From positions 26,965 through 90,964 of the forward strand of contig CAZJHX010000019.1 of the NCBI GenBank assembly GCA_964545715.1: 64,000 nucleotides of DNA. Direction: 5' to 3'. This DNA comes from CAZJHX01 sp964545715. GTDB taxonomy: Bacteria; Myxococcota_A; UBA9042; GCA-2863065. Shown here piece after piece: positions 1 to 8,337 of this stretch. The notes beneath the pieces were generated by a model that saw only the letters and a program-made list of their open reading frames with translations, was not told where the DNA came from and did not search any database. The position numbers were made by a program, and so were the translations under genes. Position 1 is the first letter of the stretch; each line of letters starts with the position of its first letter.

Positions 1-2
1 CA

Positions 3-614
3 AACGCCGAGGCGATGCTGTCATTGCGTCCCGACCTGGTCTTCGTGGCGAGCTACAGCACGCTGGAGACTGTGACCCAGCTGCGCCGGGCAAAGGTGCC
101 GATCATCCAGATGACCAAGTTCGACTCGATCGACTCCATTTTGGAGAACGTGCGCGTGATCGGCTTTGCGGTCGGAGCGGATGACAAGGCCGCGGCCCTG
201 ATCGCGGACGTGCGCGCTCGCCTGGCCGCCCTGGTCTCAAAGAGCCGACGCAGCGGCCCGGCGCCGAGGCTCCTCTCGTGGTCCGGCGGAACCGTCCCTG
301 GGCTCAACACGATCTTTCACGATGTCGTAACCCGGTTGGGCGCGGTGAACATCCCGGCCGAGGCCGGACATAGTGGCTGGCCTCAGGTCAGCGCCGAGCA
401 GGTCGGAAAGTGGGACCCGGAGTGGATCGTCCTGCCTGCCGCACCGGGCCAGGAAGACCGCGAGCGGGCAGGGCTGTTGGCGGACAAGGCCATCGCTCAC
501 ACATCCGCCGTACGTCACGGACGGATCATCATCATCCCAACCCCGCATTACACGTCGGTGACTCATCATGTCTTGAAGATGGTGGAGGCCCTGTCCGCGA
601 GCTTGTACCCGTAG
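3..614 (+). CDS. ABC importer periplasmic substrate-binding protein (BtuF/FecB type), 5'-truncated
   Basis: The reading frame is open from the window edge, so the signal peptide and N-terminal lobe lie outside. The visible 204 residues start with NAEAMLSLRPDLV, the typical helix and strand of TroA/BtuF-fold binding proteins in which a metal-chelate ligand sits between two lobes. A long helix (residues about 54-80) and a C-terminal lobe ending near the stop follow. The FecCD permease and ATPase on the same strand are separated from it by an inserted antisense kinase/regulator pair. The family assignment is good; the substrate (cobalamin, heme or siderophore) cannot be read from sequence. Confidence 0.82.
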   Translation, partial: NAEAMLSLRPDLVFVASYSTLETVTQLRRAKVPIIQMTKFDSIDSILENVRVIGFAVGADDKAAALIADVRARLAALVSKSRRSGPAPRLLSWSGGTVPGLNTIFHDVVTRLGAVNIPAEAGHSGWPQVSAEQVGKWDPEWIVLPAAPGQEDRERAGLLADKAIAHTSAVRHGRIIIIPTPHYTSVTHHVLKMVEALSASLYP

Positions 615-621
615 GGCGCTC

Positions 622-1074
622 TCAGGCGTCGATTTCGGGGAGCCGGACGAGCTGGAACCAGTAGCCTGAGAGCTCTTGGACCATCGCGACAAACTTCTGA
701 AAGTCCAGCGGCTTGGTCACAAACGAGTTGGCGTGGGCCAGATAGGACCCTTTGATGTCCTCTTGGCGCTCCGACGTGGTGAGCACCACAACAGGGATCG
801 CCTTGAGCTGCGCGTCCTCCTTGATCACTTCGAGCACCTCCAGCCCGGATCGGCCAGGGAGGTTCAGATCCAGGAGGATCAAGCCGGGGCGCGGTGCGGA
901 CGCGAATTCACCGCGCTGAAAAAGAAAATCCAGCGCCTCGTCCCCGGTCTCGACCGCGTGCAGATGGTTGCGGATTTTGCCGCGCTCGAGCCCCACCCGG
1001 GTCAACTCGATATCCGCCTCGTTGTCCTCAACCAGCAGTATGTCGACGGGCTGAGCGCGCTTCGGGTCATACAT
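622..1074 (-). CDS. Response regulator, single receiver domain (Rcp1-like)
   Basis: 150 residues made of one receiver domain and no output domain. Visible motifs are the acidic pair VEDNEAD near residue 15, the phospho-acceptor Asp69 in LILLDLNLPG, the switch Thr in VVLTTS and the conserved Lys in FVTKPLD. The start ATG overlaps the stop of the upstream histidine kinase in ATGTATGA, so the two are translationally coupled. Such stand-alone receivers paired with soluble kinases resemble cyanobacterial Rcp1/Cph1. It converges on the binding-protein gene with only 7 bp between stops. How its signal leaves the system is unknown. Confidence 0.93.
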   Translation of the reverse strand: MYDPKRAQPVDILLVEDNEADIELTRVGLERGKIRNHLHAVETGDEALDFLFQRGEFASAPRPGLILLDLNLPGRSGLEVLEVIKEDAQLKAIPVVVLTTSERQEDIKGSYLAHANSFVTKPLDFQKFVAMVQELSGYWFQLVRLPEIDA

Positions 1075-2038
1075 GGCTTGCCTCTCCTGTCGGCATGGTA
1101 AACGTAAAGGTGCTCCCTTTACCAGCCACACTGGTCACACTTATCCGGCCGCCGTGGCGCTCGACGACCTTGCGACAAATGGCGAGACCGATGCCGCTGC
1201 CCGGATAGAGCCGGCGCGGCACCAGCCGTTTGAACGGTTCAAACACGCGGTCTAGATACTCTGCCGCCATACCGATGCCGTTATCGCTCACATGGAATCG
1301 CCACTGATCCTCGCTCTCTTCGGCGGTGATCCGGACTACCGGCAGCTCGCCACGGCGGAACTTGATGCCGTTGCCGATCAGGTTTTGGAAAAGCTGAAGG
1401 ATCTGGCCTCCGTCGGCGGGCAGCGTGGGCAGCGGATCCGCGACGATCGTCGCGCCGCTCTCTCGAATGGCGCTTGCCAGGTTCTTTTTAGCGTCCTTCA
1501 CGACCCGATTGAAGTCGACGAGCTCAAACGGGTGCTCCTGTCCGTCCACGCGCGAGTAGTCCATCAGGCCGCGGATCATGCGCCCCATGCGCTCCGCGCC
1601 CTCCTCCACGAACTTCAGCCAGCGTGTGCCGCGCTCGTCGAAGCGGTCGGCATACTCGGCCAGCAGCAGCTCTGAGAAGCCGGTCAGAGTCCGCAACGGC
1701 TCGCGCAGGTCGTGCCCGGCCACGTAGGCGAACCGCGACAGCTCGATGTTGCTTGCGGCGAGCGCCTCGTTCGACCGCTTCAATTGGCTGTTGGCCTGCT
1801 CCAACGCGATCGCCTTGTTCCTGGCCCGCTGCTCGGCCTCGGCGCGCGCGCCCTCTCGCGCGGCGAGCTCCTCGATGAGCATGTTCAAGCCCACCAGCAC
1901 GGCACGCAGCTCCGGATCGGGCTCTGCATCCGGGTCGGCGGCCACGGTCATGTCGCCGTCCGCCACCCGCAGCAGAAGCTCCGCGACCTGAGCAAGCGCG
2001 CTGCTCCTCACCGGTGGGATCTGTGGATCAGCTGCCAT
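1067..2038 (-). CDS. Soluble sensor histidine kinase (HisKA + HATPase)
   Basis: 323 residues with no membrane segment. An N-terminal helical part (residues 15-100, partly coiled coil) leads into a HisKA domain with His109 in HDLREPLRTL. An HATPase domain follows, with the N box (NLIGNGIKF), G1 (DNGIGM), F box (FEPFKRL) and G2 (GSGIGLAI). The NGIKF sequence replaces the more usual NAIKF. No PAS, GAF or phytochrome sensor is present, so the input is unclear. It is operonic with the overlapping receiver gene downstream and sits antisense between the parts of the ABC importer, which suggests but does not prove that it senses or controls uptake. Confidence 0.93.
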   Translation of the reverse strand: MAADPQIPPVRSSALAQVAELLLRVADGDMTVAADPDAEPDPELRAVLVGLNMLIEELAAREGARAEAEQRARNKAIALEQANSQLKRSNEALAASNIELSRFAYVAGHDLREPLRTLTGFSELLLAEYADRFDERGTRWLKFVEEGAERMGRMIRGLMDYSRVDGQEHPFELVDFNRVVKDAKKNLASAIRESGATIVADPLPTLPADGGQILQLFQNLIGNGIKFRRGELPVVRITAEESEDQWRFHVSDNGIGMAAEYLDRVFEPFKRLVPRRLYPGSGIGLAICRKVVERHGGRISVTSVAGKGSTFTFTMPTGEASHV

Positions 2039-2151
2039 CGTACGCCTGTCCCATTGGGTTCTGAATTAACCGAAATCGGGGCAAATGGGAAGAACCGGGC
2101 CGCCGCGAGACCGTTGTTCTACCGGACGCGGCGTAATAGAGTGCACCGCTG

Positions 2152-3210
2152 TTGACCGATCCCGCCCAAACCCGACGCAAGCGTTTCCACTGGCTCATGT
2201 GGGGCGGACTTGCCCTGACTGCGCTCTCGGGCGTGCTGGGCGTCGCCGTGGGCGCCACCAGCCTGGACACCGTCGTTGTTATGCGCGTACTGGCGACCAA
2301 GCTGTTGCCGTGGGTGGACGTCACACAGGTCGACTCCATGGACGAAGCCATCGTCTGGTCTTTGAGGACGCCGCGTGTCGTCCTGGGCGCGCTCATCGGG
2401 GCCAGCCTGGCGCTCGCCGGCGCGCTTATGCAGGGTCTGTTTCGCAACCCCCTGGCCTCACCGGGCATCGTGGGAACCAGCGCTGGGGCCGCCTTCGGCG
2501 CGCTGCTGGCGATCAGCTTCGGTCTCTCTCTACGGTCCATGTTCTATCTGCCGCTGTTCGCGGTCCTCGGCGCCTTTGCATCGCTGGTGCTGGTCGTGCG
2601 GATCGCGACCCGGGACGGCGTGACCCCTGTCTCTACGCTGTTGCTGTCCGGCGTGGCCGTGACCGCGTTCATCGGCGCCGCCAACGGGTGGATCATCGCG
2701 CAGTCCTGGTCGGAGTGGGAGGTGGCGCGCCGAATCGCGTTCTGGATGATGGGCGGCATTGTCGACCGCGGCTGGACGCACGTGGCACTGCTGGCGCCCT
2801 GCTTCGTACTCGGGGCCGCCGCTGCCGTCGTTTACGCGCGCGATCTCGACGTGATGCTGGAGGGCGATGACGGCGCACGCGCGCTGGGCGTCGAGGTGGA
2901 CCGCACGCGGGCGGCCGTCTTGATCGCCGCCGCCCTGCTCACCGGGGGCGCCGTGGCAGTCAGCGGCATGGTCGGCTTCGTCGGGCTTATCATCCCGCAC
3001 CTGGTCCGGCTGATCATCGGCCCCGGACACCGCCTGCTGATTCCCGCCAGCATGGTCACAGGCGCATGGTTCCTCATCTTGGCGGACCTGCTCGCGCGCA
3101 CAGCGGCCCGCCCCGTCGAGCTGCATCTCGGCGTCGTCACCGCGTCGATCGGCGCCCCGTTCTTTCTGCTGCTGCTGCGACAACACCGCAGCGAGGGGAG
3201 CTTGCTGTGA
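2152..3210 (+). CDS. FecCD/BtuC-family ABC transporter permease
   Basis: 352 residues, the usual size for FecCD-family permeases. It is strongly hydrophobic with about ten membrane segments. Family landmarks are SLRTPRVVLGALIGASLALAG near residue 65, GLFRNPLASPGIVGTSAGA, and the cytoplasmic coupling region with LGVEVDRTR followed by GMVGFVGLIIPHLVR. The start is taken as TTG at 2152, the first start codon giving a charged N terminus ahead of the first membrane helix. The stop overlaps the GTG of the ATPase gene (GTGA), so both are co-translated. It works with the binding protein upstream and moves a metal chelate or corrinoid across the inner membrane. Confidence 0.93.
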   Translation: MTDPAQTRRKRFHWLMWGGLALTALSGVLGVAVGATSLDTVVVMRVLATKLLPWVDVTQVDSMDEAIVWSLRTPRVVLGALIGASLALAGALMQGLFRNPLASPGIVGTSAGAAFGALLAISFGLSLRSMFYLPLFAVLGAFASLVLVVRIATRDGVTPVSTLLLSGVAVTAFIGAANGWIIAQSWSEWEVARRIAFWMMGGIVDRGWTHVALLAPCFVLGAAAAVVYARDLDVMLEGDDGARALGVEVDRTRAAVLIAAALLTGGAVAVSGMVGFVGLIIPHLVRLIIGPGHRLLIPASMVTGAWFLILADLLARTAARPVELHLGVVTASIGAPFFLLLLRQHRSEGSLL

Positions 3211-3980
3211 CGTCTGCGCTGCGACTGGAGACCGCCGGCATCGCCAAGCAGGGCCGCTGGATCGTGCGCGAGGCCTCACTCGACCTGCGCGCCAACGAGC
3301 TGACCTGCGTGCTGGGTCCCAACGGCTCGGGCAAGTCGTCGCTGCTGAAGATGCTCGGCGGCCTGTGGCAGCCGATGGAGGGCCGCGCCTTGCTGGACGA
3401 CACGTCCCTGGACGGCTGGCGGCGCCGGCAGATCGCACGCCGTGTGGCGTTTGTCCCCCAAAACACCCGCCTGGGCTTTGAGTTCACGGTGCGCGAGGTT
3501 GTGGCGATGGGCCGGTATCCGCATGAGGGCCGCATGGTGCGCGCCGGCGACTCCAAGCACCCCGCAATCGACGACGCCATCGCACGCACCGACATCGGCC
3601 ACCTTGCCCAGCGCTACGTCAACACGCTCTCCGGCGGCGAGTCTCAGCGCGTGCTGCTGGCCCGCTGCCTCGCCGCGCAGGCCGACATCCTGCTGCTGGA
3701 CGAGCCGACCGCCGCGCTGGATCTCAAGCACTCTCTGGAGGTCATGGCCCTGTGCCGCTCGCTGGCGCGCGACAAAAAGGCGGTCTGCGTGGCGCTGCAC
3801 GATCTCAACGCCGCATTGCGCTTTGGCGACCGCGCGCTCGTCATGGCGGACGGCCGCATCGTGGCCGACGGCGCGCCCAGAGACGTGCTGACCAAAGCGC
3901 TGATCCACGATGTCTTCGGCGTCGTCTGCGAGGTGCTCACGGACGGCGACGGCCGCCAGGTCTTTGTGTTTCATGAGTAA
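3207..3980 (+). CDS. ABC transporter ATPase (FecE/BtuD/HmuV type)
   Basis: 257 residues. Walker A is GPNGSGKSS, the Q loop is VPQNTR, the signature is LSGGESQR, Walker B is ILLLDEPT and the H loop is ALHDLN. The start is GTG at 3207 because it overlaps the permease stop as GTGA; the longer frame upstream lies inside the permease gene. This is the energising subunit of the importer. The order MGRYPHEGR after the Q loop is typical of iron-chelate and cobalamin ATPases. The next small gene overlaps its stop. Confidence 0.95.
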   Translation: MTSALRLETAGIAKQGRWIVREASLDLRANELTCVLGPNGSGKSSLLKMLGGLWQPMEGRALLDDTSLDGWRRRQIARRVAFVPQNTRLGFEFTVREVVAMGRYPHEGRMVRAGDSKHPAIDDAIARTDIGHLAQRYVNTLSGGESQRVLLARCLAAQADILLLDEPTAALDLKHSLEVMALCRSLARDKKAVCVALHDLNAALRFGDRALVMADGRIVADGAPRDVLTKALIHDVFGVVCEVLTDGDGRQVFVFHE

Positions 3981-4311
3981 TTCACCGCGCGGCGAGCCCA
4001 TGGTCCGCTGGCTGCAGCAGGCGACGGAGGACGCGGTGGCCGCAGCCCTCGCCGAAGTGGACTCCGACGCCCCCTCGCTGGAGGTGCTGTCCAAGCACGC
4101 CAAAGAGCTGGACAGAGCCCTGATCCGCAGCGCTCGAAGACGCGACGACATCGAAGCCGAAGGCCTGCTGCCCACCTACGAGGCGGTCAAGCGACGCGCG
4201 GAGATCTGGCAGCTGCCGTTGCGCCGAGCGGGAGCATCCAGCAAGCCGAGCCGTCAGCAAGCCAACATGGATCGCCTGCGACGCCTGGCTCAGCTGGAGC
4301 GGGAGCGCTAG
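3973..4311 (+). CDS. Small charged helical protein, unknown function
   Basis: 112 residues. The ATG at 3973 lies inside the last codons of the ATPase gene (8-nt overlap), so it is part of the importer operon. Arg, Glu, Ala and Leu are abundant and it is predicted to be mostly helical, with no membrane segment, signal peptide or known motif. Residues 40-110 carry basic clusters (SARRRDD, KRRAEIW, RLRRLAQLERER) that could bind nucleic acid or a partner protein, but this is inference. A role as a transporter accessory would fit only the position. Confidence 0.6.
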   Translation: MSNSPRGEPMVRWLQQATEDAVAAALAEVDSDAPSLEVLSKHAKELDRALIRSARRRDDIEAEGLLPTYEAVKRRAEIWQLPLRRAGASSKPSRQQANMDRLRRLAQLERER

Positions 4312-4471
4312 CGAACCCCCTGACCGGACCACTCCATCCGCTCCGAGCCGGCCCTGCGGCGTCCAGAGGTCCGGTCTGGGACGAGGTTTGATGGACCGTT
4401 CCACGATAGAGCATCTGCAGAAACAAGGCCTAACTTGCCGGATGGCTAATGCTGATATCTGCCTAATCAAG

Positions 4472-4907
4472 ATGTCACGCACCTCATCCCGCAAACGCCA
4501 ACTCGCCCTCGACTTCAAGTCCTGGGGTGGGGCGCGAAAAGGCGCCGGTCGCAAGCGGCAACCGGGCGTTCGGCGCCGCGTCGCGCACGTCATCCGGCCG
4601 GACATCTCGGACCATGCGCCGCTGCACGTCACGCGCGCTCACTACTCCGCTGGAGGTTCGTCGCGGTCTGGCCTATGTCCTCAACAACGCGCGCCGCCAC
4701 GCCGCACGCGGCGGCCACCGCTACCCGAAAGAGTGGCTGGACCCGTACTCCACGTCCCTGGAGTTCGAAGGCTGGCGCGAGCACCCGGCTCCCCCGCAAC
4801 ACGCTATATGCCTGGACCGCGCCCCGCCGGGCACCTGGCTGCGCCGCGAGGGTTGGCAAAGGCACGGGCTCATCCCGATCGCTGAGCTGCCGCGTTCCTG
4901 GGCCTGA
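4472..4907 (+). pseudogene. REP-associated tyrosine transposase (RAYT) relic with internal deletion
   Basis: The first part encodes the RAYT N terminus (KSWGGARKGAGRKRQPG, then APLHVT). The last part, in the +1 frame, encodes the C terminus (VRRGLAYVLNNARRH, then SLEFEGWREHP). Both are almost identical to the larger copy at 63.4-64.0 kb. Compared with that copy about 260 bp are missing, including the whole HUH region (NHLHLIV), and the two halves are out of frame. The junction can be explained by a CAC shared by both ends, i.e. a short-homology deletion. The protein cannot be functional. It lies between the importer operon and the convergent lipoprotein gene. Confidence 0.88.
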
Positions 4908-4932
4908 CCCGCCTCGCCGGGTGCGGCTGGCC

Positions 4933-6099
4933 TTAACGAAACCACTCCATTTCACGCGGCTCCAGCCCGACCGACGGGTTGGGCTCGCTCGCCGGCAGCT
5001 CGTGCAGCGCAATTGACAGCTCGAAGCGCTGGATGCGGGGCTCTTTGGGGTCTGCGTTGGCCACCAGCAGCCGGTTCTCGGCCGCTTCGAAGATGACGGC
5101 GCTGAGGTTGTACGGCCCGCCAACCGGGCCCAGGTCTGTGTTGGTTCCGTCACACCGATTTACGACGAAGAGGCGGTCGCTCACCTCCGTCGGCGTGAGG
5201 CTGCCGAGCGCCACATAAACAAGCCTGCACTCGTCGATCACCGCGGTATTGCGCCCGATCGGCCGGCCCGTCAGAGAGCCGGCCGTCGCCGACCAGACAA
5301 TCTCATTGCTGGAGTCGGTGCTGACATAGGCCACGCCGGACCGATCCAACTGGTTCTCATCTTCAAAGACGCCCGTAAACGTGACCCACAGCCCCTGTTG
5401 GTCCGGGGTCAGCGCCGGATTCGCGCAGTTCTGAAACGTCGGAAAGTCCACCTGCCCGGTCACCTGACCGTCCGCGGTCGCCACCGTCGCGACCCGACCG
5501 ACGCCGCCGGTTGTGAAGTCCGGGGCATCGATGTGGATCAGACAGGCGTAGAGGCGATCGGCAGCCAACGCCATCTTGCTGGGACGCGCCTGCAGCCCGG
5601 GCTGTGCGAGGTGCTGAAGATCGATCGTCTCACCGCGCGCACCCGTCGACGGATCGATGACCAGCAGATCGTTCACCTCCGCGCGCGAGACGTACGCTTT
5701 GGTCCGGCTGACAAACGCGATGTCGTGCGGATTCACCCACTTGTCGTCAGCCACGGTCATCTGCCGAATCACATGGTAGTCGGTGGGGTCGATGAAGGTC
5801 AGCACGCTTAGCTGACGGTCGATCGGCGTAATCCAGCCGTCCGGATGGTTGGACGTGGGCAACACCACGTCCCCCGACAGGGCATTGACCAGCTTGGGCG
5901 CAACGGACCCGGAGTTGACGATGTTGTCCACACACAGCGTGCCGTCGGAGCGCAGCAGTGAGATGCTGGTCGAGCCGTAATTGGAGTTGACGACCGCGAT
6001 CCGGCACTGGTCGGGCGGCGCGGCCGGTGGCGCCGGGGTCGGGTCCGAGCCACACGACAGCAGCATCGAGATCACCGTCAGCCCAAAGCACGTCCTCAC
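4933..6099 (-). CDS. Beta-propeller surface lipoprotein paired with TonB-dependent receptor (BtuG-like arrangement)
   Basis: 388 residues. A short signal peptide ends in a lipobox (ISMLLSC), then a Pro/Ala-rich spacer (PTPAPPAAPP). The rest consists of YVTN/YncE-like beta-propeller blades, for example KWVNPHDIAFVSRTKAYVSR with LLVIDPSTG. The GTG start overlaps the receptor stop as GTGA, so the two are translated together. Known comparison: Bacteroides BtuG is a surface beta-propeller lipoprotein that hands cobalamin to the BtuB receptor. Here the pairing, lipid anchor and fold class are seen; ligand and orthology are inference. Confidence 0.8.
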   Translation of the reverse strand: MRTCFGLTVISMLLSCGSDPTPAPPAAPPDQCRIAVVNSNYGSTSISLLRSDGTLCVDNIVNSGSVAPKLVNALSGDVVLPTSNHPDGWITPIDRQLSVLTFIDPTDYHVIRQMTVADDKWVNPHDIAFVSRTKAYVSRAEVNDLLVIDPSTGARGETIDLQHLAQPGLQARPSKMALAADRLYACLIHIDAPDFTTGGVGRVATVATADGQVTGQVDFPTFQNCANPALTPDQQGLWVTFTGVFEDENQLDRSGVAYVSTDSSNEIVWSATAGSLTGRPIGRNTAVIDECRLVYVALGSLTPTEVSDRLFVVNRCDGTNTDLGPVGGPYNLSAVIFEAAENRLLVANADPKEPRIQRFELSIALHELPASEPNPSVGLEPREMEWFR

Positions 6100-8126
6100 T
6101 TCTTCTCCTCACGCCACTTCGGCGTCCACCGCAGTGTCGCCATCATGTTGAAGCCCGGTAGCGGAAACCCCGCAAAATCCTGCACCTGGTCGTCGGTCAA
6201 GTTCCGCGCGTTGATCGTCAGTCGCAGCTGCTCGTGCCACAGCGTGACGTAGGCAGACGCACCGACGACCAGACGCGACGGGACCTCCACCAGGTTGGCG
6301 AAGTCGCGCATGTTGCCGCTGATGGACTCTACCTCGACACCGGCGCCAAGTTCCCCCACCCAGCCGCCAAACCGGTGATAACCCTCCATCGTGCCGAACA
6401 GCATCAACTCCGGCCGGTTTGGCAGCCGCTTGCCCTCGCGGGCCTTGATGTCGCTGGTATTGCGGGCGTCCATCCAGGTCAGGCTGCCGCGAAACCGCAG
6501 GTGGGAGAGCACGTCGAGGAACGTACCCGCCTCCACCCCGATGATGCGGGCAGAGTCCACGTTTTGGGCCACTGCGACGTTCTGGCTGTTCTGCACAAAC
6601 TGAATCAGGTCGTCGGCAAACGACACAAAGCCGTAGACCTCGACGCTCCACGCCGCGCCCTCGCCGACCCAGTCCGGGCTGTACACGGCGCCGAAGTCGG
6701 CGTTCAGCGCCGTCTCCGGCCGCAGCCCCGGGTTGCCGATCACATAGCCGGTGTCCCCGAACAGCTCGTAAAGCGAGCCGAAGCGCGCGCTCTGGGACAC
6801 GTTGGCTTTCAGCGCCAGGTCCGGCCGAGGGCGCTGTATCAAGCCGGCGCGCCAGGTGAAGACGGTGTCGTCCGCGTCATCCGGCGCCGCCTCGAACTGC
6901 TCGCGGTGCACGTCCTCCAGGCTGTTGGCGACGTGCTCCACGCGCGCGGACGCAACCAGCTCCATCGCGACCGGCTCGGCCAGCAGCTCCACCTCTGCGG
7001 CGGCGGTGGCGAAGTGCCGTTGAGAGGGAGCGGTGGACGGCCCATCGACCAGCTCCGGCACAAAGCGCTCGTACCGATACTCTGCGGACACCGTGGGCGT
7101 CAGCACAATCTCCGCGTCCTCGTCCAGAGCCAGCGGCATCCGAAAGACCGTGCTCATGCCCGGCACAAAGCTCTGATCGCTGGTCGTGGTCGGGCGCAGC
7201 GACAGCTCGGGCAGCGGATCGTTGAGCTGGGTTCGGGAGTACGACAGGTACGGCGTCACCGACAGATGGGCGCGGCGACCGGCCAGCTTGTCGGTCTCCG
7301 CGCGCAGGCCCAACAGGTTGCGGACCGCCACAAGCGACGTCCGGGTCGTGGCGACCAGCGCATGCCCTGGCAAGCCGTGGTCGCGCCAGGTCAGCAGGTC
7401 CAGCACTTTCAGCTTCAGCGCACCGACCCGTCCCCCGGCCTTCACCATTACCGCCAGCTGGTCAAAGGCGTTGTTTCCGCGCACCACAAAGGCGTCGTCG
7501 CTGGTGTCGAAGGCGGTGCCACCGTCGTTTAGAAAGGTGTAATCGCCTTGGCTGCCGCTGTAATCGACCGAGACACCGGCGTCCCAGCGCTCACCGCCGT
7601 CACCGTAGAAGGCGCGCGCGGCTCGCGTCCCAAACGACCCGCCGCCGGCCTCGACCTCGAGAACGGCATCACGAACTGAGCGGGTCTCGATGCTGACAAC
7701 GCCGCCGATTGCGCTGCCGCCGAAGACGGCCGGCGACATGCCGCGGTAGACCACGACCCGATCGATGGGGCCCAGCGGCACGGTGGACAAGTCGACGGGC
7801 CCGCCCTCCGCCGAGTTGAGCGGGATGCCGTCCACAAAAATGAGCACCTGGTCGCTGGTCGAGCCGCGCACGCTTAGCAGGGAGAAGCTGCCCAACCCGC
7901 CGATGCGCGACACCCGAAGCCCGGGCTGCTCGTCCAGCACCTCCGGCAGATCGGTGACGGCGTCCTGAAGCTGCGATCGATTGATGACGGTGCTGGGCGC
8001 GGCGACGTCGGCGACCGGCCGATCCCCGCTTACGATAACGCGCGGCACAACGATTGGTGGCGGTTCGGCGCCGTGACCCACAATCGGGACTGAGGACACC
8101 AACACCAGCAACAGGACGCAACGCAT
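6096..8126 (-). CDS. TonB-dependent outer-membrane receptor (BtuB-like)
   Basis: 676 residues from the ATG at 8126, chosen because it begins a clean signal peptide (MRCVLLLVLVSSVPIVGHGA). A plug domain follows, with DLPEVLDEQPGLRV, the RGSTSDQVLIFVDGIPLN segment and FGGSAIGGVVSIET, then a 22-strand-type barrel. The C terminus reads ATLRWTPKW plus five charged residues rather than ending on an aromatic residue. It should take a bulky ligand (corrinoid or siderophore) through the outer membrane using TonB energy and pass it to the importer encoded at 0-4 kb. A -35/-10 pair at 8136-8165 would give an almost leaderless mRNA. Confidence 0.93.
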   Translation of the reverse strand: MRCVLLLVLVSSVPIVGHGAEPPPIVVPRVIVSGDRPVADVAAPSTVINRSQLQDAVTDLPEVLDEQPGLRVSRIGGLGSFSLLSVRGSTSDQVLIFVDGIPLNSAEGGPVDLSTVPLGPIDRVVVYRGMSPAVFGGSAIGGVVSIETRSVRDAVLEVEAGGGSFGTRAARAFYGDGGERWDAGVSVDYSGSQGDYTFLNDGGTAFDTSDDAFVVRGNNAFDQLAVMVKAGGRVGALKLKVLDLLTWRDHGLPGHALVATTRTSLVAVRNLLGLRAETDKLAGRRAHLSVTPYLSYSRTQLNDPLPELSLRPTTTSDQSFVPGMSTVFRMPLALDEDAEIVLTPTVSAEYRYERFVPELVDGPSTAPSQRHFATAAAEVELLAEPVAMELVASARVEHVANSLEDVHREQFEAAPDDADDTVFTWRAGLIQRPRPDLALKANVSQSARFGSLYELFGDTGYVIGNPGLRPETALNADFGAVYSPDWVGEGAAWSVEVYGFVSFADDLIQFVQNSQNVAVAQNVDSARIIGVEAGTFLDVLSHLRFRGSLTWMDARNTSDIKAREGKRLPNRPELMLFGTMEGYHRFGGWVGELGAGVEVESISGNMRDFANLVEVPSRLVVGASAYVTLWHEQLRLTINARNLTDDQVQDFAGFPLPGFNMMATLRWTPKWREEKK

Positions 8127-8135
8127 CGGGGGCTG

Positions 8136-8165
8136 GTTATACGACTGAAGGGGAAGAGAAACCAA
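8136..8165 (-). promoter_or_regulatory. Sigma-70-type promoter of the TonB receptor gene
   Basis: On the minus strand TTGGTT (8165-8160) and TATAAC (8141-8136) are separated by 18 bp. The -10 box ends 9 nt before the receptor ATG at 8126, so the transcript would start about 2 nt before the gene. It lies just downstream of the hairpin/T-run at 8175-8196. Confidence 0.55.
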
Positions 8166-8174
8166 GGGGGGAGA

Positions 8175-8196
8175 AAAGGGTGGGGCTTCATGCCCC
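8175..8196 (-). terminator. Intrinsic-terminator-like hairpin ahead of the receptor gene
   Basis: On the minus strand GGGGC-ATGAA-GCCCC (8196-8182) is followed by ACCCTTTT. The stem is short but GC-rich, with a four-T run 3 nt after it. It ends the structured stretch that begins at the sigma-54-like site at 8322-8337 and could terminate a small RNA or an attenuated leader. Confidence 0.5.
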
Positions 8197-8312
8197 ATAA
8201 ACCTCACAAGAGGTTGCCTTCATGGGCTTGATGCACCAGCGATACTGCTGCTGGCGCCCTCCGCCCTCCTGGCGAAAGTTGGAGAACCCTGCTTCCTGCA
8301 GAGCTTCCGACC
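8180..8312 (-). ncRNA. Candidate structured small RNA or attenuator leader
   Basis: Between the sigma-54-like element (8322-8337) and the terminator-like hairpin lie four consecutive inverted repeats on the minus strand. They are CTCTGC/GCAGGG (8303-8287, one GU), GCGCCAGC/GCTGGTGC (8257-8233, one GU), AACCTC-TTGT-GAGGTT (8215-8200) and GGGGC-ATGAA-GCCCC (8196-8182). The expected transcript is about 130 nt. CCCAT at 8226-8222 can alternatively pair with ATGGG at 8198-8194, competing with the terminator stem. A 61-codon open frame also crosses here but has no recognisable family. Direct evidence is structure only; function is inferred. Confidence 0.4.
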
Positions 8313-8321
8313 CAACAACCA

Positions 8322-8337
8322 AGCAAGGGCAATGCCA
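8322..8337 (-). promoter_or_regulatory. Sigma-54-like promoter element
   Basis: The minus strand reads TGGCATTGCCCTTGCT, against the sigma-54 consensus TGGCACG-N4-TTGCW. The GG and GC dinucleotides have the exact spacing, with two mismatches in less critical positions. A start near 8310 would transcribe the hairpin series toward the TonB receptor gene. Confidence 0.5.

Noticed and set aside
2085..2870. Alternative frame inside the FecCD permease
   Set aside because: Arg/Gly-rich shadow; the permease frame shows membrane helices and family motifs.
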